From: CAZUTK01 sp964623265 | GTDB taxonomy: Bacteria > Electryoneota > B3-LCP | Reading direction: 5' to 3' | Length of the DNA stretch: 43,985 nucleotides | Assembly (NCBI GenBank): GCA_964623265.1 | Contig: CAZUTK010000018.1 | Span: 1-43,985 of the forward strand | Shown here: positions 1 to 7,186 of the stretch, one piece after another | Position numbering within the stretch: the stretch's first letter is position 1 | How the letters are laid out: the number at the start of each line of letters is the position of its first letter | Translations under genes and position numbers: made by a program | Notes under the pieces: model-generated | Told to the model about the DNA's origin: nothing | The model's input: only the letters and a program-made list of their open reading frames with translations | The model's database searches: none

Positions 1-1395
1 GTTCGGCGAAGCGGCATTGGATGCGGTTTGCATCAACGCGGTCTTCACCTGCATCGGCGTCCAGTCGGGATGCGCTTCCAAAATCAAAGCGCAGGCGCCT
101 CCGATGAGGGGCGTCGAAAGGGATGTTCCGCTGACGCCGCCGTAATTCTGTCCAGGTGGATTTCCCCATGGCACGGCGCACCAAGTGCTCACCCCCTGAG
201 CGCACACTTCGGGTTTGATTCTGTCGTCGTAGGTAGGACCGGGTGAGCTGAAGCTCGCCAGTTCGCCGCTGCTATTGACCGCCCCCACCGTGATCACGCT
301 GTCCGCATCCGCCGGGGTGATGATATGCCCCCAGGAGCTGTTGCGCTCATTGCCCGCCGCCGTCACGCAGACGACTCCATTGGCAACCGCGATGTCCACT
401 CCGATGGCGGTGATGGTCGTATTGCCGTCTAAATCGGGGAATGTGTACCAATCGAAATACCCCAGAGACGTCGAAATAACTTCCGCACCCAGGCTGTCCG
501 CCCATTCCAAGCCGGCGACATACCAATCCTCTTCGATCGGCTGTTCGAACACGATACTCTCCGTCTTGCCGAGAAGGAAAGAAGCGCCGTACGCCGGGCC
601 ATAGAGGTCGTAATCGTGCGCCCCTCCCAACGCGGACCAGGTGAAAGTGCCGTGATTGTGTTGATCCGGATCATCTCCCGGTTCGTTCTGCGTTTGGGGG
701 TCGTTGTTGATGAAATCCCATTCGGCGATGATCGGCTGATTCACCAGAGCTTCGTGGTCTTTGAAGAAGCCTGTATCCAGCAGACAGACCAGCACGCCAG
801 CGCCGGAATAGCCAGAATCGTGCGCCGCGACCACGTTGATTTGATTGAGTTGATTGAAGGATGGACCGTAATTCAACAAATCCGCTGAATCGGGATCATC
901 GCGGCGTGCGTGCACTTGTCCCCAATCCAGCGGCGGGGCGTTTCGTGCTGCTTTCGCCACGGGTCGAATTTCCTTCACGAAGGGCAGCGCAGCCACCGCC
1001 GGCAGGTTCGCCCGAGGAATTCGAACGGAGATGGCATTGATGTAGCGGCTGGCAGTGCGAAACTTGGCGCCGATCTCGAGCACTGTCCGGACATATAGCT
1101 CTTGAACCGGTAAATCGCGTTCGTCTGCAAGGAATCCATCTCGGACTTTCTGCCGCCGGGATCTCGTCCGAGACAGCATTTTCCGTTCAGCGGCGGAAAT
1201 CGCGGTATTTAACTCTGCTTGTGTACGAAAACCGCGATCTGTGAAGAAAACCCAGACGTCAGCTGAATCGCCTTCGAGCACGAAACGGCTGGGTCCCTGG
1301 AGTGCGGGATGGATTTTCATCCCCTGCGCGCTGTAGGCTTGGGCGCTCAGCAAGAACAGCGAAAGAAGCAAGCTGGCGGGAATCAGGCTTTTCAT
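1..1395 (-). CDS. Secreted subtilisin-like serine protease (S8), 3' end outside window
   Basis: The frame reads 465 codons from ATG at 1395 to the left edge without a stop, so the C-terminus is missing. Residues 1-22 form a signal peptide (MKSLIP, a leucine-rich core, then AYSAQ). A propeptide-like stretch follows, then the peptidase domain with the full S8 set: Asp207 in LLDTGF, His248 in HNHGTF, oxyanion Asn349 in AAGNE and Ser425 in GTSLSTP. The protein should be exported and act outside the cytoplasm. Any C-terminal sorting domain would lie beyond the window. It has its own promoter at 1422-1450 and is separated by a terminator from the genes upstream. The family call is firm; the substrate is unknown. 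Confidence 0.93.
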   Translation of the reverse strand, partial: MKSLIPASLLLSLFLLSAQAYSAQGMKIHPALQGPSRFVLEGDSADVWVFFTDRGFRTQAELNTAISAAERKMLSRTRSRRQKVRDGFLADERDLPVQELYVRTVLEIGAKFRTASRYINAISVRIPRANLPAVAALPFVKEIRPVAKAARNAPPLDWGQVHARRDDPDSADLLNYGPSFNQLNQINVVAAHDSGYSGAGVLVCLLDTGFFKDHEALVNQPIIAEWDFINNDPQTQNEPGDDPDQHNHGTFTWSALGGAHDYDLYGPAYGASFLLGKTESIVFEQPIEEDWYVAGLEWADSLGAEVISTSLGYFDWYTFPDLDGNTTITAIGVDIAVANGVVCVTAAGNERNSSWGHIITPADADSVITVGAVNSSGELASFSSPGPTYDDRIKPEVCAQGVSTWCAVPWGNPPGQNYGGVSGTSLSTPLIGGACALILEAHPDWTPMQVKTALMQTASNAASPN

Positions 1396-1421
1396 AGTCA
1401 TTCCGATGTTTCACCTGCTTC

Positions 1422-1450
1422 ATTATATAAAAAAAACAGCTGGAATGCAA
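1422..1450 (-). promoter_or_regulatory. Sigma70-type promoter of the subtilase gene
   Basis: On the minus strand a perfect TATAAT (1422-1427) is preceded by TTGCAT (1445-1450) with a 17-bp spacer that contains a T8 tract. Transcription would begin near 1415, about 20 nt before the ATG at 1395. The -10 box is ideal and the -35 box is weak. Confidence 0.6.
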
Positions 1451-1479
1451 TCGTTAAATTCACTTTACCGATTTCAACC

Positions 1480-1515
1480 AAAAAAAACGCCGGCACATAT
1501 TTCTATGTACCGGCG
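1480..1515 (-). terminator. Intrinsic terminator, minus strand
   Basis: Positions 1488-1499 pair with 1504-1515 (one mismatch, 4-nt loop). On the minus strand the stem is followed by eight T residues (1480-1487). It ends transcription coming from the right (the small unit at 1516-1731, or the TPR/kinase operon) before the subtilase promoter. Confidence 0.8.
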
Positions 1516-1731
1516 CCCCCGACAGAGGAAGTTTGATTAAGGTAACCCGTCCATCATCTCACTGCAGGCAATCGCTCCGCCGGAGTCCGAGGTCAGCAAC
1601 CGTGCTTTCTTCAGTGCATGCATCCAGTTCCAGTAACCTATTCTGTCAACCGTTTCAGAGCAGTGCAGTAAACCGCGCAAAAACCAATCAAGCGAGCAGC
1701 TATGTTGCAGTGCAAAGACCTCTTCTCACTG
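1516..1731 (-). ncRNA. Candidate structured small RNA or leader between a sigma54-like promoter and a terminator
   Basis: No recognisable protein gene lies between the TPR gene (ends at 1837) and the subtilase promoter. The stretch is bounded by a sigma54-like promoter (1741-1756, expected start near 1731) and by the terminator at 1480-1515. The predicted 5' end is a hairpin: 1706-1712 pairs with 1727-1733 in full. A CTCC/GGAG hairpin lies near 1575-1585. The 12-mer TCTCACTGCAGG occurs at 1557-1568 and again at 1724-1735. I found none of the diagnostic motifs of tmRNA, RNase P RNA, SRP RNA or 6S RNA. It could also be the 3' UTR of the upstream operon. The boundaries come from sequence; the function is unknown. 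Confidence 0.35.
1537..1623 (-). CDS. Possible 28-residue small ORF inside the candidate RNA
   Basis: ATG at 1623 opens 28 codons (MHALKKARLL to MMDGLP) ending in TAA shortly before the terminator. The same frame stays open upstream to 1725, giving 62 codons, but without a normal start codon. There is no strong ribosome binding site and I recognise no family. A frame of this length occurs by chance fairly often, so this is a low-confidence alternative to a purely non-coding RNA. Confidence 0.13.
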   Translation of the reverse strand: MHALKKARLLTSDSGGAIACSEMMDGLP

Positions 1732-1735
1732 CAGG
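1557..1735. repeat. Direct repeat of TCTCACTGCAGG, two copies 167 bp apart
   Basis: Identical 12-mers lie at 1557-1568 and 1724-1735, near the two ends of the candidate RNA. The second copy overlaps the right arm of the 5' hairpin. Two copies only, so this is not an array. Confidence 0.6.
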
Positions 1736-1740
1736 AATAA

Positions 1741-1756
1741 TACAAAACCCGTGCCA
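1741..1756 (-). promoter_or_regulatory. Sigma54-like (-24/-12) promoter
   Basis: The minus strand reads TGGCACG, four bases, then TTGTA. The -24 element is perfect. The -12 element is TTGT instead of TTGC, one deviation at a normally conserved base. Two sigma54 activators are encoded in the window. An inverted repeat at 1775-1794 lies just upstream. Confidence 0.45.
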
Positions 1757-1774
1757 AAAACATCAAGCGCAACA

Positions 1775-1794
1775 GATGCGTGGAGAATCGCATC
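1775..1794. repeat. Inverted repeat GATGCG-N8-CGCATC upstream of the sigma54-like promoter
   Basis: Perfect 6-bp arms at 1775-1780 and 1789-1794, centred about 30 bp upstream of the -24 element. It could be an activator or repressor site. The link to any regulator is inference. Confidence 0.35.
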
Positions 1795-1836
1795 ATTCCG
1801 CAATCCTTGCAAAGAAAGCGCAGAGTATGCAGAAAT

Positions 1837-2691
1837 TCAGCGAAGTCTCAAATTTACGCGGATCAGTCTTTGCGGATCCCGGGAGATCTGAAGGCTGATT
1901 CTCGCGGGAGAGTTATTCGCAACCGGCATCAGATAGGCGGCATCGAAGAGGGAATATAGATACACCGCCCCAGCCAGGACGGCGGCGCCGTTGCGAAGGC
2001 GATAAAAGTCGTTGGTCGCATCATATAGATTCTGCATTCGCGCTGGATTGGTCTCCTGCAAATACTCATCCCTCGCTTCGTCGTAACGTATCTGCGCATA
2101 AACGATGGTTCCTATCAGGATGACTTCCGAAGTCAACAGCGCATAACCTTTCCATCGCTGTTTGCAGTGCAATTGCCCCAAGCCGGGGAAAAGCAAGGAG
2201 CGCTGGAATGCGCTGACCTGTTGAGTCAGGGTTTGAATATCCGGCGGGGGTGGCTGAGACTTTCTCGCGGAAAATTCCCTGACTGCTTCGCGAAAGACGG
2301 ATATGATTTTCGGGGAAACGTAAACGGAATCAAGATCCGCCAGCGGATCCAGTTCCAGCCAGGATTCAAAGTGCTGTTTGGCTTTCTCGTTTTCACCCAG
2401 AGCCACATACGTAAACCCGAGCATCCGGTACAGATTCGCGCGATCCACCGGCGGCAATTCGCTGGAGCTCTGCAATAATCGCAACGCGCGCTGTTCGGCT
2501 TCCCGGAAATTCCCTTCATTGTACAGCTGTTCTACGCGCTCCACCGGATTCACTTCCGGAATCTGGGCAAATGCTGGAACAGCAATGCTACTTGTGCAGA
2601 GAATGGCTGGTATCAGCCGGCAGAAAACCGCTGAGGCGCGTTGAATCCGTCTGCATTTCAGCAGGCAGTTCCGATGGGGATACAGTACCAT
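1837..2691 (-). CDS. Exported TPR-containing membrane protein (DUF5683-like)
   Basis: 284 residues. A basic N-terminus is followed by a hydrophobic stretch ending in VPAFAQ, a likely signal peptide. Residues about 45-115 form a TPR-type region (YNEGNFREAEQRALRLL and LGENEKAKQHFESWL). Residues about 165-255 carry SLLFPGLGQLHCKQRWKGY followed by hydrophobic helices, the pattern of DUF5683-like envelope proteins of the FCB group. The ATG at 2691 lies 104 nt inside the upstream kinase gene; no other standard start in frame precedes the signal peptide, so the overlap looks real and translation is probably coupled. Its role beside a membrane kinase suggests an envelope-stress or assembly function, which is inference. 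Confidence 0.7.
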   Translation of the reverse strand: MVLYPHRNCLLKCRRIQRASAVFCRLIPAILCTSSIAVPAFAQIPEVNPVERVEQLYNEGNFREAEQRALRLLQSSSELPPVDRANLYRMLGFTYVALGENEKAKQHFESWLELDPLADLDSVYVSPKIISVFREAVREFSARKSQPPPPDIQTLTQQVSAFQRSLLFPGLGQLHCKQRWKGYALLTSEVILIGTIVYAQIRYDEARDEYLQETNPARMQNLYDATNDFYRLRNGAAVLAGAVYLYSLFDAAYLMPVANNSPARISLQISRDPQRLIRVNLRLR

Positions 2692-4420
2692 GAAATGATT
2701 TAAATTCCACTCTTAACGTACAAGGGGGATCGTCCCGATTGAATTCTATTTCTTTTTGCCAGATCGGAAAGTTTGGATTTTCAAGTACGACGAGGTGTTT
2801 CCCCAATGGAACGATGATCGGTTCGCTGATGGGTGTGACACCTACCAGTTGGTCGTCTATGTAGATGTTCGCCCAAGTATCAACGATGATGTAGATCCGT
2901 CCCACCGTGTTCCAGAAATTCACTTGAACCTGCAGTTCCTCTCCGGGTTTTGCCTCAATATCCTGAAATACCGGCGGAAATTCCGGATGCTGAAACACCA
3001 AACGATGGCGTCCCGGTGAGATCGGAATCGGTGCAAAGGGGGTTTTATCTACGAAAATATCATCGAGATAAACATCCGCCCAGGGCTCGACCTGAATTTG
3101 CACTGTGCCCGGCGAAGCGGGTAATGCGGCTGCGGGTGAGGTTTCTTGCTGGAGGTTTTGCGGGCGAGCCGGCGGCGGTGACTCTCGGTCACTGCCGGTT
3201 TTTTCACCTTCCGGCTTGAATTCGCGACGTTTCGCATCCCCCGCAGCGCCGATTGGAATCGAGGCAGATTTTTCCTGAGCGGCTTCCCGCGTTGTCATTT
3301 TCGGCGGTGTCTGAATGGGTAAAATGGTTGTATCCGTTTGTTGAGCCGCCTCAGGCGGCGGAAAGCGTTCGGTTCGCTCGGTGAGATCCGCTTTTTTCTG
3401 TTCAGATGGACGAGGGGAAAGCAGATAGTATCCCGATGCGATCACAAACAATATCAACGGGATTCCGATATAAATACTCCGCTTCTTCTTCTCAAGCCGG
3501 AGGGACTTCCCCTTTAACTGCAAAGGCTCAATGATCGGCTCGACCGCGATTTCTGAGCCGGTTTCCATATAAGTTCGCACAATACGATTGGAATTCACGG
3601 AATATGATGAAAACCTTTCCTCCAGGGCGGTTATGATTTCATCTGCGGAAGCCCATCGCTTGACCGGATTCTTCTCGATCATTTTCGCGATGATGGGATC
3701 GAGTTCGGTGGGGAAATCCGGTCGGAGGGAACTGACGGCAGGCGGATGATGCGAGAGCACTTTCTTTAAGCTGTCCGAGAAATGGTCGGCATAGAAGATT
3801 TTTTCCCGTGTGATCAACTGATAAAAGGTAACGCCAAGCGAAAAGATGTCGCTGCGATATGTGATCGCCCCGCCGTTGATCGCTTCCGGGGACAGGAATG
3901 CGGGTGTGCCGACGACCGCACCGGGTACGGTGATACCCGGCGCTCCTTCGAAAAGCGAAAGTCCGAAATCCGTGATCTTCACCCAACCGTCGCGTGAAAT
4001 CAAAATATTGCTGGGTTTTATATCGCGATGAATGACGCCCTTGGAGTGAGCATGCGCCAATCCCCGCAGGGTTTGAAACATGACAGCCAGGACGACCGAC
4101 AGGGGAAGCGAAGAATGCTCGCGGATGAATTCCTCCATCGAACACCCGGACACATACTCCATCACCAGGAAGACGTGATCGCCTTTTTCCGAGCGTTCGA
4201 AGATGTCAACGATGTTTTCGTGCTTGATATTCGCGCAGACTTTCGCTTCGCGAGCGAAGCGCTCGATGATCTCCCGATCCCCGGCTAAATCGGAGCGCAG
4301 CTCCTTGATCAGCACCGTTCTCTGGAGAGATTCCTGGAAGGCGCGGTACACCGTTGTCGTGCTGCTGCGGGAAAGCACTTCCTCGACGCGGTACCCTTCG
4401 AATTTGCCGTCAGAGGACAT
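2588..4420 (-). CDS. Transmembrane Ser/Thr protein kinase with two extracytoplasmic PEGA domains
   Basis: A Hanks-type kinase domain (about residues 9-270) has Lys39 (VLIKEL), HRDIKPSN with catalytic Asp133, DFG Asp151 and SPE. The glycine-rich loop is degenerate (LSRSSTTTVYRA). One membrane helix spans about 315-334, followed by a charged and proline-rich linker and two PEGA domains (about 438-503 and 507-573), each with the V(Y/I)xDD core. The cytoplasmic kinase is thus joined to an extracytoplasmic sensor or wall-binding part. I place the start at the second of two adjacent ATGs (4420), which has GAGG five bases upstream; a TTG at 4456 is possible. The gene follows the sigma54 activator by about 70 nt and overlaps the TPR gene. 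Confidence 0.9.
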   Translation of the reverse strand: MSSDGKFEGYRVEEVLSRSSTTTVYRAFQESLQRTVLIKELRSDLAGDREIIERFAREAKVCANIKHENIVDIFERSEKGDHVFLVMEYVSGCSMEEFIREHSSLPLSVVLAVMFQTLRGLAHAHSKGVIHRDIKPSNILISRDGWVKITDFGLSLFEGAPGITVPGAVVGTPAFLSPEAINGGAITYRSDIFSLGVTFYQLITREKIFYADHFSDSLKKVLSHHPPAVSSLRPDFPTELDPIIAKMIEKNPVKRWASADEIITALEERFSSYSVNSNRIVRTYMETGSEIAVEPIIEPLQLKGKSLRLEKKKRSIYIGIPLILFVIASGYYLLSPRPSEQKKADLTERTERFPPPEAAQQTDTTILPIQTPPKMTTREAAQEKSASIPIGAAGDAKRREFKPEGEKTGSDRESPPPARPQNLQQETSPAAALPASPGTVQIQVEPWADVYLDDIFVDKTPFAPIPISPGRHRLVFQHPEFPPVFQDIEAKPGEELQVQVNFWNTVGRIYIIVDTWANIYIDDQLVGVTPISEPIIVPLGKHLVVLENPNFPIWQKEIEFNRDDPPCTLRVEFKSFHGTVSPSELPAEMQTDSTRLSGFLPADTSHSLHK

Positions 4421-4493
4421 CATCGCCTCATCTGTGCGTTTCGCGCTACGGGTCAATTATTTCCGGGAGGTGGGTATGCAGTAAGATAATTTT

Positions 4494-5990
4494 TTAATCC
4501 TTTTGCACGCGGTCCGATCTGGCGACCTGCCACTCGTTTAATTTATAATGCAACCAGCGGAGCGACACTCCCAGAACTTCCGCCGTCTTGGTCTTATTTC
4601 CTTCGCATTCCATCAGCGTTTTCAACACAATCTCTTTTTCGATTTCCTTCAAGGTGCGCGGTTTCAGGATATTCCCTTCGATTTCGGGGATCAAAAGCTC
4701 TTCCAGAGTGATAGGATTGTCGCCGGCAAGGACGAAAGCCCTCTCTATAGTATTTTCGAGCTCCCGCACATTGCCGGGCCAATGGTAATTGCTCAGAGCT
4801 TTCATCGCTTCCGCGTTGATCTTTTTCGGCTTCTGATGCGACTTTTCCGCGATTTTTTTCAGGAAATGGTGCACGAGAAGCGGAATGTCACTGCGTCTTT
4901 CCCGCAAAGGCGGCATCGTAATCGTGATGACGTTCAGACGATAGAACAGATCTTCGCGGAAATTGCCTGATTGCACTTCTTGGCGCAAGTTCTTGTTCGT
5001 CGCGGAAACGATGCGCACATCTACCTTCCGGTCTTCCGTGTCCCCCACCCTCCGGAAGGTGCCTTCCTGCAGCACCCGCAGCAATTTCGCCTGAATAATG
5101 GGACTAATATCCGCAATTTCGTCCAAGAAAAACGTGCCGCCGTCGGCGATTTCGAAGAGTCCGCGTTTATCGCTGACGGCTCCGGTGAAAGAGCCCTTCT
5201 TGTGTCCGAATAATTCGCTCTCCAGCAGATGTTCGGAGAGATTTCCGCAGAATTGCGCAACAAAAGGCTTATCCTTGCGGTGGCTGTGGTAATGGATGGC
5301 TCGCGCCACCAGCTCCTTGCCGGTGCCAGATTCTCCTTCCAGCAGCACGGAGATATCGGAATTCATGATCTTCCGGATGATATCGAACACAGCCTGCATC
5401 TTGGGGCTGGTTCCGATGATCTCGGAGAATCCATAAGTTCGTTCCAGTTCGGTGAGAAGCTGTTTTTTTTCAGATTGCAGGGATTCGATCAAGCTCGCGT
5501 TTTCGATCGCGATCGCCGCCTGGTTCGCAAAGGCTTGCAGAAAATCGAGCGTCGAGTCCACGAATCGCTGCCGATTGATGCTGCTGTCGAGGTAAATCGC
5601 TCCGATGATCTTTCCCTTTAGAATCAGCGGCACGCAGGCGATGGCGGTCAGACGCTGCATGATGATGGTGGTTTCCGATCCGTACTTTGGATCGTCCATC
5701 GGGTTGTGGATGAGCAGAGGTTTATTCCCCTGGATCACCTGCTGGATTACACCAGACGCCGGCCGCGCGATTTGATGCGCCTGCCCTTCGCTCATATTCT
5801 TCGCGATCTCGACTTTAGGTTCGCCGGTCATTTCATCCAGCAGAACCAGAAATCCATGTTCGGCGTTGATCGCATCTACGGCGATGGTCATCACTTTTTC
5901 GAGCAGAGGCTTTTTCTCCGTGATGGAGTTGATGACCTTCCCGATTTCAACCAACGCGTTGAGTTGTTCTAATTCCATCTGATTGTGCAT
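4494..5990 (-). CDS. GAF-domain sigma54-dependent transcriptional activator (GAF-AAA-Fis)
   Basis: About 498 residues. The N-terminal part (about 15-165) is a GAF sensor domain, not a receiver. The AAA+ domain has Walker A GESGTGKE at about 219-226 and GSFTGA at about 266-271, a variant of the GAFTGA loop that contacts sigma54. Walker B is GGTFFLDEI. The C-terminus has a Fis-type helix-turn-helix (GNKTKTAEVLGVSLRWLHYK). The longest reading begins 120 nt earlier and would run into the lipoprotein gene, so I chose the ATG at 5990 (the ATG at 5978 is also possible). It should activate -24/-12 promoters in response to a small ligand or to the adjacent Ser/Thr kinase; the latter is inference. Confidence 0.92.
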   Translation of the reverse strand: MHNQMELEQLNALVEIGKVINSITEKKPLLEKVMTIAVDAINAEHGFLVLLDEMTGEPKVEIAKNMSEGQAHQIARPASGVIQQVIQGNKPLLIHNPMDDPKYGSETTIIMQRLTAIACVPLILKGKIIGAIYLDSSINRQRFVDSTLDFLQAFANQAAIAIENASLIESLQSEKKQLLTELERTYGFSEIIGTSPKMQAVFDIIRKIMNSDISVLLEGESGTGKELVARAIHYHSHRKDKPFVAQFCGNLSEHLLESELFGHKKGSFTGAVSDKRGLFEIADGGTFFLDEIADISPIIQAKLLRVLQEGTFRRVGDTEDRKVDVRIVSATNKNLRQEVQSGNFREDLFYRLNVITITMPPLRERRSDIPLLVHHFLKKIAEKSHQKPKKINAEAMKALSNYHWPGNVRELENTIERAFVLAGDNPITLEELLIPEIEGNILKPRTLKEIEKEIVLKTLMECEGNKTKTAEVLGVSLRWLHYKLNEWQVARSDRVQKD

Positions 5991-6028
5991 TCGTTGATTC
6001 GATGCATCGAAAGCGAGGGTGGAGCCGC

Positions 6029-7030
6029 TTAAGGGATGAAGAGCACGTTGAAGTCCACCGGTGCGGAAAGCGCGGTATTGCCGAAAATATCCGAGACTTC
6101 CAGAGTCCAATAATAATAGTTGGAATTGGGGAGCGAATCCGTGACGACCATCGTTACATCGGCGCTGATGTTCGATTTTTCCCAGACTAAAGGCGGGTTG
6201 TTCTGTCCGTTGTACACCAGCGCATGATAGGTGAAATAGAAGGGGGCGTCGAACGCCTCCCAGCGCAGAGTCGGAGTCGGGGTCGAAACGGTCTCATCAT
6301 CAATGGGGCTCAAGAGAAAGGGATAATTGTCGAAAAATCTTACGACGAACAGGGCTTCCGATGAGTCGCTAATGCCTCCTTGATCCTCGGCGGTGCACCA
6401 GAAAAGCTTATCGCCGACCGAATCCACGGAAGCACCCGGCAGTTCCGCTTCCATCAGATTCTTTGAATAGTAATGGGTGAAGCTTTTCGTCGAGTCGTAA
6501 GACATCAGGGCCGAGAACCCGCCTTGGATGTGCAGGGTCACGTTCTGCAAATCACTTACGCCGTCCAGATCGGAAACCGCTGCAAATGCGGAGACGAGAT
6601 AATACGGCGGGAGCTGCTGGCTGGGATCTATGAAACGGGATTTGACACTGAAATCAACGATAATGGGAAGCGCATTCAGATTGAAATTGACCGTGGCGAC
6701 CGCATCATCCGTCAAATCAACGCTCGCCGTATCCGGATCGAATCCCGCAGGGGCGCAGATGATCTGGTAGACGCGGAGATTTAAACCTTCAATGGAGTAG
6801 TGTCCCTGCGGATTCGTCACGGCGCCGCGATACTCAGGAATCGTGAAGACATAGACTCCGGAGAGCGGTGAAGAAGATCGGTCGGTGACATATCCTGAGA
6901 CGACGCCGATGTTGCGGTCAGGACCAATGTAGTTATTTGCATTCGGGTCGTAAGGATTGTCTCTGGGAGCATCGCAGCTCCAGGTCAGCAGGGCGAAACA
7001 AGCTCCGATGGTTCGAACGAACGTTTTCAT
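6029..7030 (-). CDS. Lipoprotein with carboxypeptidase-regulatory-like domain
   Basis: 333 residues. The N-terminus MKTFVRTIGACFALLTWSC is a lipoprotein signal with Cys19 as the likely acylated residue. DNPYDPNANNY follows, a stretch often seen after the lipid anchor in related phyla. Residues about 42-118 (VSGYVTDRSSSPLSGVYV, then GHYSIEGL) match a carboxypeptidase-regulatory-like beta-sandwich. The rest looks like two further Ig-like modules, the last around PTLRWEAF. No catalytic motif is visible. It probably sits on the envelope surface. It is the first gene of a minus-strand series with the sigma54 activator 38 nt downstream. Confidence 0.8.
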   Translation of the reverse strand: MKTFVRTIGACFALLTWSCDAPRDNPYDPNANNYIGPDRNIGVVSGYVTDRSSSPLSGVYVFTIPEYRGAVTNPQGHYSIEGLNLRVYQIICAPAGFDPDTASVDLTDDAVATVNFNLNALPIIVDFSVKSRFIDPSQQLPPYYLVSAFAAVSDLDGVSDLQNVTLHIQGGFSALMSYDSTKSFTHYYSKNLMEAELPGASVDSVGDKLFWCTAEDQGGISDSSEALFVVRFFDNYPFLLSPIDDETVSTPTPTLRWEAFDAPFYFTYHALVYNGQNNPPLVWEKSNISADVTMVVTDSLPNSNYYYWTLEVSDIFGNTALSAPVDFNVLFIP

Positions 7031-7144
7031 GGGACGCCGGTACGGACTGCACGATCAGGTTTCCGGAATTCTATAATTTAGAGATTCCATCTCGAATATG
7101 CAAGAAAAAACGAAATAAATTGCGCTGGGATGAAAATTTTGCAT

Positions 7145-7167
7145 AAAAAAAGCCGGCGGCTGCCGGC
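7145..7167 (-). terminator. Intrinsic terminator after the beta-helix gene
   Basis: Arms GCCGGC at 7152-7157 and 7162-7167 with a 4-nt loop, followed on the minus strand by seven T residues (7145-7151). It lies 20 nt past the stop of the beta-helix gene. Confidence 0.85.
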
Positions 7168-7186
7168 GAATGTAAAGCTCTAAATA

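Noticed and set aside
1516..1731. tmRNA, RNase P RNA, SRP RNA or 6S RNA
   Set aside because: I looked for the CCA-ended acceptor and tag frame of tmRNA, the GAGGAAAGTCCGGGC core of RNase P and the GGAAGG tip of SRP RNA on both strands; none is present.
1557..1735. CRISPR-like array
   Set aside because: Only two copies of a 12-mer, 167 bp apart, and no Cas gene in the window.
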